NCBI RefSeq assembly: GCF_022965805.1
Contig: NC_133101.1
Coordinates: 372,001-436,000, forward strand
Source: Primulina eburnea
Taxonomy: Eukaryota; Streptophyta; Magnoliopsida; Lamiales; Gesneriaceae
Length of the DNA: 64,000 nt
Direction: 5' to 3'
Program-made: the position numbers and the translations under genes
The notes under the pieces: model-generated
Told to the model about the DNA's origin: nothing
The model's input: the letters and a program-made list of their open reading frames with translations, nothing else
Databases searched by the model: none
Shown: positions 53,267 through 64,000 of the stretch, piece by piece
Position numbering within the stretch: position 1 is the first letter of the stretch
Layout of the letters: every line of letters starts with the position of its first letter

Positions 53267-53547
53267 CAAAATAGTGTCTTGGTCTGTTTTTAGATTTTCC
53301 CATTTTGACCTTATGTGCTATCAATATTACACTTTGGTTTTAATTTATTTTTAATTTCAAAAAACATTTTTGTTTTTATTTTTTAAATTACAACAATTCA
53401 AATAGCACTTTATTTCCTCGATAATTTGTCAAATTTCACTTCAGTCTCTCGATAATTATAAAAAAAAATTACACACAGACCGCATGTGCAAAATAGCTAG
53501 TGTAGAGAAAGAGTTTAGCCATAGGTAGAAGTCTATATTATAATATT
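53267..53547. other. Spacer between Helitron and TIR element
   Basis: Nothing recognisable. Confidence 0.3.
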
Positions 53548-54253
53548 AGGCATAGTTTGGTACATGAGATAAGAGAGGGATTGATAAATAATCCTTCTTA
53601 TCCCATGTTTGGTACCTTTTTAAAAAGCTCATGATAATATCATGGGCCCTTGATAAATAATTTTTTAGAAGGATAAAATATCCCTAATAGAAGGTGTGAT
53701 AATTTTAATCAAATGATAAAATACACTACAAATGACTTAATTACCCTCAATTTATAAATGATTTTTTATAAATCTATGCTAGTAGGTAGAAATTAAAATC
53801 AAATAAATATTTTATTTATTTTTATATATTATATAATATGATAATTATATAAATGATTTCGAGATAATTATATAAATAAATTTTATAAATCTCAATAAAA
53901 TTATTATTATCACTCGATTATCCTTAAAAATTGATATTTGACTTGACTCACAAAATCAAAGTCTCAATTATCATATTATATAATATATAAAATTAGGTAA
54001 AAATAAATAAATCATGCAAGTACTATCGGTACATAAACAAATAAAAAATATGAACTCAAGCAACAACTTTAAAATTATAAAATTTATTATGATAAGGTTA
54101 ATTTTGTCATTACAATCTAATATATAAATTTAATCACTCTTATTAAAATCATACCAAACATTAAATATAATATCCTACAGCTTATTTATCCTTAACTTAT
54201 CCTTATATTATATATCACATGTTTATCCTATCACGTGTACCAAACTATAGCTT
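53548..54253. mobile_element. TIR element, about 700 bp, unclassified
   Basis: The left end GGCATAGTTTGGTACATGAG and the right end (reverse complement GCTATAGTTTGGTACACGTG) are inverted copies. Sub-terminal GATAAxAxxx blocks also match in inverted orientation. The core is AT-rich and non-coding. No clean target duplication was found. Confidence 0.6.
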
Positions 54254-54524
54254 CCAGAACAAACACAATAATGGGACTCGCACTTGAAAGTCAAAAGTCT
54301 CTTGGAAAGTTATTGCTACGGGTTGGTTCCACTCTTAAATTCAATATCTCAAAAGTCTTATATTACATTCTAAAGCTAGCAAAACTAACTTAACCACCAA
54401 CTAAATGTAAAACGGATTAAGTTTGAAAGCAGAATGCAAGTCGTGTAAATTGGTCAGAGAATTAAGCCAACATGCTGAATCAAATCACGCCATTTATCCC
54501 GGAATTTTCCCCTTTATAAACCAA

Positions 54525-54530
54525 ACCACA
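54525..54530 (+). promoter_or_regulatory. TATA box of the pectate lyase gene
   Basis: TATAAA in the context CCCCTTTATAAACC, 44 bp upstream of the start codon; the leader would be very short, and the spacing fits a TATA box with initiation around 54555-54560. Confidence 0.55.
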
Positions 54531-54573
54531 CTTAGTTACCACTACCATTTATCCAACAACCATTCCAAACAAT

Positions 54574-56129
54574 ATGTCCAATATCACCATTAATTCCTCC
54601 TTATCCTTATTCTTCTTCTTCTTCTTCTTCCTATTCTTGATATCTCATCCAGTGCTCTCCACATTCTCTCATGTTCAAGACCCTGATCTCGTGGTACAAG
54701 ATGTGCATCAGTAAGTACAACATAAGCGTGCACTCCATCTCGAAATTAAGATATTAGATTTGAAAATGGGATCTTGTTTCTTTAAGATTATTATGTACGT
54801 TTCAGTTAGCTAGAACCAAATTCTAAGTTCTTTGTACTATGTTTTCATGATTTTGTTAAATGGAGTAATGAGCTTCAAATTGTTTATGTTTATTGTCTCT
54901 ATTTACTAAACAATTTTTCTCTGAACTAACTATATTTCAAAATCCTGCAGGAGCATTAATGCGTCAAGAAGAAACTTAGGCTACCTCTCTTGCGCTTCCG
55001 GCAACCCCATCGACGACTGCTGGCGGTGCGATCCCAACTGGGAGAACAACCGCCAGCGTTTAGCTGACTGTGCTATCGGCTTCGGCAAGAATGCAGGTGG
55101 TGGCAGAGACGGCCGCATCTATGTCGTCACTGACCCCGGGGACGATGATCCAGTGAACCCACGGCCTGGTACCCTCCGCCATGCTGTGATCCAAAACGAG
55201 GCGCTATGGATAATCTTCAAGCGCGACATGGTCATACGGCTAAATCAAGAACTCGTAATGAACTCCCACAAAACCATCGACGGCCGCGGTGCCAGTGTCC
55301 ATATATCTAACGGCCCATGCATTACTATTCACTACGCGAGTAACATAATAATCCATGGGATTCACATACACGACTGTGTGATAGCCGGGAATGGAATTAT
55401 CAGAGATTCCCCGCAGCATGCAGGGCACTGGGATGTTTCTGATGGAGATGGGATCGTCATTTTCGCCGGGAAAAATATCTGGATAGACCATTGCTCGTTG
55501 TCGAATTGTAACGACGGGCTGATAGACGTGATCCACGGTTCGACCGCAGTCACGATCTCAAATAATTATTTCACTCATCATGATAAGGTGATGTTGTTAG
55601 GACACAGTGATGCGTTTGGGCAGGATAAGAATATGCAGGTGACCATTGCTTTTAATCATTTTGGAGAAGGGCTGGTTCAAAGGATGCCTAGGTGTAGGCT
55701 TGGGTATTTTCATGTGGTGAACAATGACTATACTCATTGGGAAATGTATGCAATTGGTGGAAGTGCTTCTCCTACCATTTATAGCCACGGGAACAGATTT
55801 CTTGCACCCACTGATAGGTTTAGAAAAGAGGTAACTAATGAAGATTCAAATATAATCAACATATATAGTGCATGAGGTTTAATTGTAACTAATCACAAAT
55901 ATTGTAGGTGACGAAGCACGAGGATGCACCGGAAAGCGAATGGAAACACTGGAACTGGATATCGGAAGGCGATCTGATGTTGAACGGTGCCTTTTTTCGG
56001 CAGTCGGGAGGTGGAGCTTGGGCAGCACGTTCGAGGGCATCAAGTTTAAGTGCTAGGCCAGTTTCTCTCGTGGGTTCAGTCACCAGAACTGCTGGGGCAC
56101 TTAATTGCAGGGCTGGATCTCGTTGCTAG
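54574..56129 (+). CDS. Secreted pectate lyase (polysaccharide lyase family 1)
   Basis: Pectate lyases cleave de-esterified homogalacturonan in the cell wall by calcium-dependent beta-elimination. Exons 54574-54710, 54951-55830 and 55908-56129 give 1239 nt and 412 residues. The start [20 protein letters not shown] is a signal peptide with seven phenylalanines. Then come the plant-specific N-terminal segment ([20 protein letters not shown]), [20 protein letters not shown], calcium-binding and core motifs ([38 protein letters not shown]), the [20 protein letters not shown] catalytic block and the [20 protein letters not shown] end. All conserved residues that could be checked are present and length is normal. 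The exon 2 frame also reads through into intron 2, which would give a truncated product if retained. The isoform and its tissue are not known. Confidence 0.93.
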
Positions 56130-56584
56130 CTAGTTTTGATATATTACAATGACGATGTTTGCTTTTTCTACTTCCCTTTAATATTCGCTAGTTGAATCCC
56201 ATAAGCTCTTGCGTGATTGATGCTAATATTAATTCAAGCTCAATGAACTATCTATCTATAGGGACCACTGAAGTTTGATTTCAAGAAAATAGGAGAAGAA
56301 AAGCAAAAGACCCCATATATGTAATATAGAGACTCAAAAAACATAAATAAGTAAACGACAATATCATTAGTTTTTTGGGAAAATTCGATCCTATCAGTTG
56401 GTGGTAGGTAGGTACCAACAACAAGTGCATGGTAGAGTAAATACACAACCAAATGAAAGAATTGAAATTATAGAACTAAAATGGATGTCCCAAGACGTGT
56501 CTCTCAACAAAAAGGCAAGCTATATATATCCATTTTAACGAACAAATTAATAAATAAAATGAACAAATTAACAATCAAGGAAAT
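56130..56584. other. Convergent intergenic region
   Basis: 3' flanks of the pectate lyase (+) and the arabinogalactan protein gene (-). Nothing else recognised. Confidence 0.4.
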
Positions 56585-56968
56585 TTAGAAGAAGAAGAAT
56601 CCAGCGGCAGCGGCGGTGCCAACAGCAGCGGAGATCTTCAACGTGGCGACGCCGCTATTGGGTTTATCAGCTGCGGGTTCGCTGGGGCTAGGTGCTGCGG
56701 CAGAGGGAGTGGGAGCAGCAGCATCGGCGGCGGGGCCTGGAGGATATGAGAGCTCCTCCTCGGGGGAGGCGGCAGGAAAGGATTCTGGGGCGGCGGCGGA
56801 GGCTGGCACAGGTGCAGATTTCGGGGTGGCACTGATCGAGCTGGCGGTTGGCTTCGACGGAGCGGCAGCCGGTGATGATGAAGGTGCGCCATGTGGTGAT
56901 TGGCCGGAAACTGCGACCGCGAAGGCGGCGACCAAGACGAGTGCGAGAGCAACCATTTGACGAGCCAT
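56585..56968 (-). CDS. Classical arabinogalactan protein
   Basis: An intronless 127-residue protein with three parts: signal peptide (MARQMVALALVLVAAFAVAV ending SGQ), a long Pro/Ala/Ser/Thr core with AP, SP and TP dipeptides for hydroxyproline O-glycosylation (APVPASAAAPESFPAASP, AAAPTPSAAAPSPSEP), and a hydrophobic tail (VATLKISAAVGTAAAAGFFF) for GPI attachment. It would be an extracellular, plasma-membrane-anchored proteoglycan. It resembles the AGP6/AGP11 group in layout, but low-complexity sequence prevents a firm subgroup. The plus-strand frame over the same region is a GC-rich shadow. A TATAA-like string lies near 57112 on the upstream side. Confidence 0.88.
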   Translation of the reverse strand: MARQMVALALVLVAAFAVAVSGQSPHGAPSSSPAAAPSKPTASSISATPKSAPVPASAAAPESFPAASPEEELSYPPGPAADAAAPTPSAAAPSPSEPAADKPNSGVATLKISAAVGTAAAAGFFFF

Positions 56969-58487
56969 TTTTATATTAGTTTTATTTTCTTTGAAATGAT
57001 TGCCCTCTTTTGCTTGATTCTTTTAGGCTCTTGCAGTACTTCTCAACTTATATTTCGAGAAACACTGCGACAATAAAGAATGGGGAAAATAAGAGCTGAG
57101 GCGGAGGGGTTATAAAGGGCGGAGGGTGGTGGGGTGGCGTACGTTGGAGCCATGCAAAACTGTGGGCATATAATTGTCCAAAAACAGGGGAGGCCCGAGA
57201 TTAACGGTCAACGGCTTATATTACATGCAAAGGCACCAACATTTGTGATTGTGGTGATGATAGCTAGCGTGATTATCTCACAGCCTCACTTATTTGTCCT
57301 ATAGTAAATGTTATTTTTAAAAAAAAAAGGTATTCACTATCAATTAGATATTGACTAATGCAATCGATTTTATAGTATGTCCGTGTCTATGTGTATATAT
57401 ATCATGGTTAGTGAGATCGAAATGATACGATAATAAGTTGAAACATAATGATAAAATAGTTATTTATAATTCTATTTATTATAAAATTTGAGTTAAATAT
57501 AGGATAAGATCAGAAATTGAATCTAAAAATGTATCACACCGTCGTCGATTTTGCAAACAAGAACATCAAAAGAATGCGAGTCAAAAGAGAATCAGAACCG
57601 AATTTCTTCACTCATCAGCTCGAATTTGAACCTTATGGTGCCAGCATGGTCAATGAGATGAATGTCTGGTTTTTACAACTGAAGACGGACAACCCATTTC
57701 ATATCCAATAGCCTATAACCCGGAGACTGTTGTTTGAATTTCATCGATTTTGCTAAAATATATTTCTACAACTTTTTCTCCATCACATTGAGGCAACAAG
57801 CAAGTGGTCTCTCTCTTGATCTTGTCCAAGGTCTAGTGAGCACCCGGTGTCGATTGTTGCATTGAAGTCCTAATAATGGCTAATCTCATTAGTTAAGAAA
57901 GAGATCGTTCTACTCTAATCTACGACCTTCATTGGATCTAATATTTCAGCATTTCTTGAATAACAATTTGTTTCTTCTAACTCTGTATGTTTGATTAATC
58001 TTTGCTTAGCAATAAAGCAAGTCTAAACATGAGATTTACTGTTTTTTCATGAGAAACAAGTCCACCGTCTGAATCTAATCCACTCTATCTCTGGATATTC
58101 GAGTCATAATAAACAATTTCAGCAAGAGTCACAGTTTGTTCCCTGCCTAACAAGCATATTTTTAAATAAATAAATTAGGAGACGCAACTTTTACGATTTC
58201 GACCACAAAATAATTCCATTCGATTAACAACAATCTTAACTCTTACACTTTCAAACTGTTTCAATTCAAAGCCTTACTACAGAAACTTTGCAACTTCACC
58301 GAGCCCCCTAATATCGGCCTAAAAATATGTACACGATCCAACCAAAAGATAATGTAGAAAGACTGATTACTTGATTTGTAGTATCAAAACACTATCAAAA
58401 AGCTACCACTTTTATACATCAAGAAACCAATACAAAGAATTTGATACTATAATAATATAGAGTTGAGATTCAAAGGAGGACAGCTAT
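56969..58487. other. Intergenic, between divergent-side AGP promoter and RGLG 3' end
   Basis: This contains the AGP promoter (minus strand) and the RGLG 3' untranslated region. The 64-codon ORF at 57517-57711 has no recognisable domain. No repeats of note. Confidence 0.4.
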
Positions 58488-61400
58488 TTAGTAGAGCTTG
58501 ATTCTGGTCTCAATTCGACTCCGGCAAATTGGACATAGTTGAAGGTCTTGTCCACAACGGCGACATGTCTGAAAAACGAGGTAAAAAACCTATTTTGCTT
58601 GGAAATTTATAGAATTCATACCACTATGTCACAACAGATCTTGAAATGGAAGTTGGTTACCTGATGACCACAACCGAAAGCCATGTCCTTTGGGTTGCTA
58701 AGGCAGACAGGACAAATCTATTGAACCAAAAAGAAGCCATGGTTACTTTTTACTCGCATAACTCATTCAAGAATTTCCCTTACAGAGGGATGAGCTGATA
58801 AAGGACGGAAACACGTCCTCTACAACCCAATATTGATTCATATGCACAAAAGAATACCTGGTAGTCCAACATCGAGCTAGGAGCAGATGGAGTTACATTT
58901 GCAGAAACATTGTTCTCGTAAAATGAACTGGCGCTGTGCTGAAAACTAGTTGTTTGTGAGGGTTTTGAGCTGCTGGCATATGTTGTACTATAGAGTGGAG
59001 GAGGAAGAGGGACCCTTCCAGGAGCATTTCCTTTTGATCCACTAAACCATCCAAAAAGTAAATGCATGCGATCAGGGCTACATATGCACCCAAGTAATAC
59101 CAGCACACCCCCAACCCTGACCATACACACAGAAGAAAAGGTGAAGCAAGGATTACCTTAACAAATTGAGCTCCATTGTCGCTTTATATTGAGCAGGAAT
59201 TTCCATTAATGAAGAAAGAGCAAATTCAGTCTCCTTTCGAGATTGTTGCACATTTTTAGACATTATCTCTGTAAAATTAACAAACTGAAGAACAAAGGAG
59301 TAAAGAGTCACCAAATTTAGCCAAGTAGGTATTGGTAGAAAAATTAATATATCTAAAGCAAACAACTGACCTGGAAATTATCAAATTCCCGAGCAGGAAT
59401 GTTATCATCGAATTCCTTCATTGTGTCCCAAGGGCCATCCCCAACCCCAACCAAAATAATAGATAACGGATATTTGCTGCAAATAATGTAGAAATCATTG
59501 CCAGAAGAATGAGGAAAAATGACCAGCATATCCCGAAAACATGTTTAAAAAATTCACCTTGCTTCAACAATTGCTTGAACAGTTCTATGCTCCTGTGGAC
59601 TTAACTGACCGTGTCCAGTATCAACGCTTCTGGTAACCTGAGAATATGCATAATATTGCTGACACATGGAATAAACTAAAAAAATCATAAGAAAAGAAAC
59701 ATCAAACGTTGCAACAATATTTAAGCATAAGAAAACACTACTAATAAACGGAAGAATTTTTTCCGTTAAGTTATCTGAGAATCATATTCAAATTCATCTT
59801 TCTTCCAACCATGTCAGACAACTAATGAACATAAGAACATGAGAAGCAAAACAGACTGTTAAATGGTCTAGAAGCCTTACATGGGACAGGATTTTATTTT
59901 AAATGGACTGGAGAAAAAGATTCACAAACATATATATTGACATTGATTGCCAGATAAAATTAAAAGAACAAGCAGGAGTGCACGCATATATATGTAGTTA
60001 GAATGGCAGGAAGATGTGAAAAAGAGAATGGAACAACACCCAATGGTTCAGTCAATCAAAATATGATGATTTATGACACAATTTAAGAACTTCCGACCTG
60101 CATTTCCAAATAAGTTTTTAGATTTATCAGAGCATGTGAACAGCAGTTCCAACTCGTCTAGAGTAAAAAAAAAAAAAAACCTTGGCATTGTTTATAGCAT
60201 AATATACCTGTCCGTCTGCAATAATCAGTAAAACATGGTACTGGCCTCCACTATGCTGAACAATAGACATGGCCATTTCGATAATAGGCGCAAACGATGT
60301 GGGACCTGAAACAAAGTGATAAAGATTCTAAGCTATCATTCAAATCTAGCTTGACAAAGAAGACTAGAAAGTTATTAACCTGCCAGTTTTAGGCTAGGAA
60401 CAATTTCTCGATAACGACTTAAAACCTCCTCAAATCCATTACAAAATCTCTCCTCGGGGTAGAAACTGAAAACATCCTGATCATGGGTTGATGCTGCGAG
60501 ATTAATTAGGTGAAATGTATATTTATAATTTGAGAAAGAAAATTATAAATTATGAGAAAGAAAATTATAAATTACAGAATAAGACTAGTTTCATGTAATA
60601 CCATCTCCAAATCCAAAAGTAGGAATCAAGTTATCATCGTCAAACGCGGCCATTGTCTTTCCAATGATAGATATTGCTTGTTCATAGGGATTAAGACCAT
60701 TTCCAATGTAATGTAAGCTTCGGCCATGATAGGAATTTTTGCCTAAACATTGAATGAAGCTCAGCTGCTGCTCCACAATTTCTAGTCCTCAATTGAGGCA
60801 ATCTAACTAAACAGAAACTGAAAATCAGAAGACTCTACCCGTCCATTCGTTGCTCTTCGTGAAATCAATCCCAACAATTAGATTGGAGGACTCCAGTCCG
60901 GCACGTGCAAGAGCTTCAGTCACCTGAAAAACCTCAACTTTAAAATCTTTTATGAACATTCAAAGACACAGAACAGGGGATCACATTACCGCTCCATCGA
61001 AATTTGGAAGCAGACGAACATGGAGCTAAAAATGTGAATTTATGATATATGATAAAGCTAATCAGATTCTGGTATTCCTAGGTCACATATGGTTAACACT
61101 GACTATTTTATTTTGATTATGAATCATGTTCTGATTTTGCTATAAACTAAAAGCCATTCAACCAAGCCTTCAAGAACTATTTTAGTGAAAAGTTCACAAA
61201 AAATCCAGCAAGTTACAACTATACCAATTGCCTGGAATTGAATAAATTAATCATTTAAAACACGTGTTTTACATGCCCATTAATCGTAGCTCATTTTCGA
61301 TGCTTCACATTGTCTAATATCAAGAAAGACCTATGATTCAATAGTTCTCTCCCAATATCCACACGCACATACCTCCTCCAATGATCTGTAATTGTCTGCG

Positions 61401-61738
61401 ATTCTTGAATACCTTCTCTCAAATATTTTCTGTGGCACGTGTGGTTGCGACGGAAGCCCATATTGTTGAGGAGGAGCATATAATTCCGGCGGACTACCAT
61501 AATTTTGAGGTGGCGCATGTGATTGTGACGAAGTACCGTAATTTTGAGGAGGAACGTGGTCCTGGCCTGAAGGTGGATAACCAGCTGGATAAGGATGCTG
61601 CACAGGATAATTCTGAGCATATGATGAATATGACGATTGAGTATGATCATGATGCCATCCAGACGACGAAATAGACCGACCAGTTGAAGATGGCCTCCCA
61701 TTCCCTCCACCTCTAGGACTAGATTTCTGATTTCCCAT
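58488..61738 (-). CDS. RGLG-type E3 ubiquitin ligase (VWA/copine domain plus RING)
   Basis: RGLG proteins are plasma-membrane-linked ubiquitin ligases acting in auxin, abscisic acid and drought signalling. Eleven exons: 61738-61373, 60923-60839, 60742-60602, 60493-60380, 60305-60208, 59637-59558, 59476-59371, 59284-59157, 59041-58858, 58717-58661 and 58568-58488; 1440 nt, 479 residues, all in phase. The start [10 protein letters not shown] has the Gly2 needed for N-myristoylation. Residues 20-110 are Pro/Tyr/Gln-rich with repeated PPQNYG units. The VWA domain starts at about 135 ([15 protein letters not shown], with the DxTxS metal site; then [48 protein letters not shown]). The RING lies at about 436-470 ([31 protein letters not shown]), and the protein ends RIKLY. 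A possible extra 36-nt exon sits in the first intron. Confidence 0.93.
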
Positions 61739-62560
61739 TAGATCAAATATCTACAAAAGTACTTCAAAATTCTAATCACAGGCCCCAATCTTCACCACAG
61801 AAAATTGATTCAAGTAACCTCTCAGATTAATCAAGGGTCCAGGAAAGCCCGAAAGAATCAATTACTCCAAAATTTAATTAGCAAAGGGAATCAATAATAT
61901 AACCCAGATCTACACAGATTGATCCCCCAATCAGAAAGCAATTCAAAACTCTGGAATCTGGATATTGTAAATGCCTAGTTATCTCAAACCCAATTTCCTA
62001 CTAATTTCCACATATACAAGAAAATTAAACAAGTGCGAATTTATCAAAGTAGGTAGCTTATTTGGCAAATGAAGGAAAAATGAGTATGGAAAACTGCGCC
62101 GACTTCAGGTCGACCCTTCCACGCCAAGCCTCCCACGTAACCTTTTTTCAGATAAGCACGCATCAAAAATAGATTTTAATTGTATATCTGAAAATTCAAA
62201 GACAATGCATAGTAAAGAGAAAGGAAACAAAACAAAACAAAACATAACGTGTTTATCTGAAAATTCAACGACAATGAATAGTAAAGAGAAAGGAAACAAA
62301 ACAAAACGTGAATCGATTGGTAACTCGAACCGTATAAAATTCGATAATTCAAAGTGAAACAAAACAAATTTGAAACTGCTTTTCCAGATATCAATTCCTC
62401 CAAATCTCCACATGCAGAAATTGATAGCAGCATTTCTCTTTTGTGCCTGGAAGGGTGGATCAGTGGAGGAGAGAAAATAAAAAAAAAAAAAAAACAAATA
62501 ATACAATTTGACCTTAGTCAACTTTAGTATATACTTGACCCGTTGACCCGGAGCAGGACT
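61739..62560. other. 5' leader and promoter side of the RGLG gene
   Basis: The RGLG leader probably includes an intron, as a T-rich ...TTTGTAG acceptor-like string occurs about 12 nt before the start codon on the minus strand. It also holds the tandem duplication at 62185-62310. The open frames seen here on the minus strand are low-complexity and not convincing. Confidence 0.4.
62185..62310. repeat. Tandem duplication of about 78 bp
   Basis: The unit containing TATCTGAAAATTCAA, GACAATG, ATAGTAAAGAGAAAGGAAAC and AAAACAAAAC occurs twice (about 62182 and 62254) in the RGLG upstream region. Confidence 0.75.
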
Positions 62561-64000
62561 ATTATACTAACCACTATCCTATGTACGAGCATGTTCCCTC
62601 GAAATATTAAGTTCCAGTTTTTATTTTTTGAAATTGCTGAAATATTTTATTTAAATATGATATTTTTTTATTATTTTAAAACTAATAGTTTTTTTATATT
62701 TTTTTATTATATCTAAAAAAATTAAAAGAAAAATACGATTGAATTTTAAAATATATTTAATAATAAAATTGTAGATTTAAAAAGATTATTTTAGAATAAA
62801 AAAAGGGTGAAATTAGTTATAAGTATAATTTTTTTTTTGTGCGCGGAAAGAAAATAATAGTTATTATTGTAATTTTATTACAAGCTTCACTGTTTTAACT
62901 GAGCGTTAGTTTTTAAATGGTCTAAATTTTTAATTAGATATTAAAATATACCTGATTATTAAATACATTAATTATTTTTATATATAATTAAAACATAGTA
63001 AAATAGGAAATATTTTTATATGATTTGCTCATTCAATTATATTTGTGTGAAAAATAAAACCAACTTATAAATTTGGGATTGGTGAAATAATATTTTTAGA
63101 TATAACTTAATCAATTATTTATTATAAATAGCATTTTTAATCAATTTTTAAAACTATAATTATGGTAAAAACAAATATTTTTGAAAAATACACGAGGATA
63201 ATTCAAAATAATTAATCATGATGTCGATTAACTAATAATTGAATCATGTAGCCGCGATATTCTATAATAATATTCTCTTTTTCGCCAGCTGTGTACTTTA
63301 ATCATTAATGCTATGATTTATTACACTAAAAAAAATGTTACGATTTAATATATTTTTGAAAAATATATGATATATTTATTTCACAATATGAATATATATT
63401 AATTAAAATATATAATTGGATAAAATAGCACAAATCAGCCATATATTTTCCCTCGATAAATAAATATTTCGAGTTTATATTGTCCTCATTAGATTTTTAA
63501 CTTCGAATATATACTATTTTATTATTAGGTCTAAAAAGTGTGAAAAAAACATGAAGTGTTGATACTAAACATCAAGCATGACAATATAAAATATTAAGCC
63601 TAATTAATCTGACTTTAAACGTAATTTTTTTTCTAAAATATTTAACTATTTTAAGGCAAACAATAGATAAAATAATATGAACAACACCATAAATTTAACA
63701 TAAATCCATATTATGAAATAACATAAGACTGTTAAATGCAACAATTAATAGTTTCCTACGCAATTTTGCTATAATAAATATTTTTTAAAACAGTGTCTAC
63801 AGCCTATCCTTTAGACACAGCAGCAATTATGTTAAAATATAATTGTGTTGTATCTGATAAACTCTCAAATGTTTGGTAATGGTATCCCACGCCATCTTGC
63901 TACTGTGTGTGCTTTTTTTAAAAATAAGATAGACTTAGCAGTCGTTATTCTTTCGTGCATACATGGTAAACTTCATGACTAAGACATTAATCTGCAAAGG
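62561..64000. other. AT-rich intergenic DNA
   Basis: No gene, RNA or clear repeat structure was recognised in the last 1.4 kb. Confidence 0.4.

Noticed and set aside
56616..56960. 114-codon Ala/Gly-rich ORF on the plus strand
   Set aside because: It is the antisense shadow of the arabinogalactan protein gene, open only because of its GC-rich repeats.
57517..57711. 64-codon ORF
   Set aside because: No recognisable motif, no splice-linked partner, AT-rich flank typical of chance ORFs.
62105..62521. 138-codon minus-strand ORF with repeated CFVLFPFSLL segments
   Set aside because: The repetition is the 78-bp non-coding tandem duplication translated in one frame; it starts in the RGLG upstream region and lacks family features.

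Overview
The window is nuclear DNA of a flowering plant. Genes are intron-rich with GT-AG (a few GC-AG) junctions, intergenic DNA is AT-rich, and nested plant transposons are common. The gene families (augmin AUG6, WVD2-like TPX2 proteins, RGLG ubiquitin ligases, R1-type and RGA-type NLRs, early nodulin-like proteins, arabinogalactan proteins) point to a eudicot. R1-type NLRs suggest an asterid, possibly Lamiales; that placement is inference.

Layout. 1-5.5 kb: 3' part of the augmin subunit 6 gene (+). 6.8-11.3 kb: decayed PGAP1-like GPI inositol-deacylase pseudogene (+). 11.9-12.1 kb: small arabinogalactan-peptide-like locus (-). 13.2-14.8 kb: six-exon RING-finger gene (-). 17.3-18.4 kb: R2R3-MYB gene (+). 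19.6-21.3 kb: broken copy of a peptidyl-serine alpha-galactosyltransferase (+). 22.1-24.9 kb: eight-exon WVD2-like/TPX2 gene (+). 25.9-26.7 kb: diverged tandem repeats leading into a CC-NB-LRR gene (27.0-29.8 kb, +) split by one frameshift. 30.3-30.6 kb: stray copy of a TPX2-encoding exon. 31.5-33.2 kb: a MITE with 9-bp target duplication, tandem repeats, an LTR-like remnant and a mini-Helitron. 34.4-38.1 kb: chimeric two-exon NLR (-). 38.6-45.3 kb: Ty1/copia retrotransposon (-) carrying two younger insertions with clean target-site duplications. 46.3-47.1 kb: NOI/RIN4-type gene (+). 47.6-48.2 kb: early nodulin-like gene (-). 49.4-50.3 kb: CCT-family gene lacking its CCT exon (-). 51.0-53.3 kb: non-autonomous Helitron. 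53.5-54.3 kb: TIR element. 54.6-56.1 kb: pectate lyase (+). 56.6-57.0 kb: classical arabinogalactan protein (-). 58.5-61.7 kb: RGLG-type VWA-RING ubiquitin ligase (-). The last 1.5 kb is AT-rich and featureless.

The genes do not form a pathway; this is an ordinary plant neighbourhood with an accessory core from about 25 to 45 kb, where immune receptors, captured gene fragments and nested transposons meet. The most interesting points are: an NLR that appears to carry two winged-helix domains from two NLR lineages; a retrotransposon LTR in the same orientation about 450 bp upstream of that NLR; a captured TPX2 exon; a candidate 36-nt in-frame microexon in the RGLG gene; and three gene breaks, each explained by one extra base in a G/C run, which may be assembly error rather than biology.
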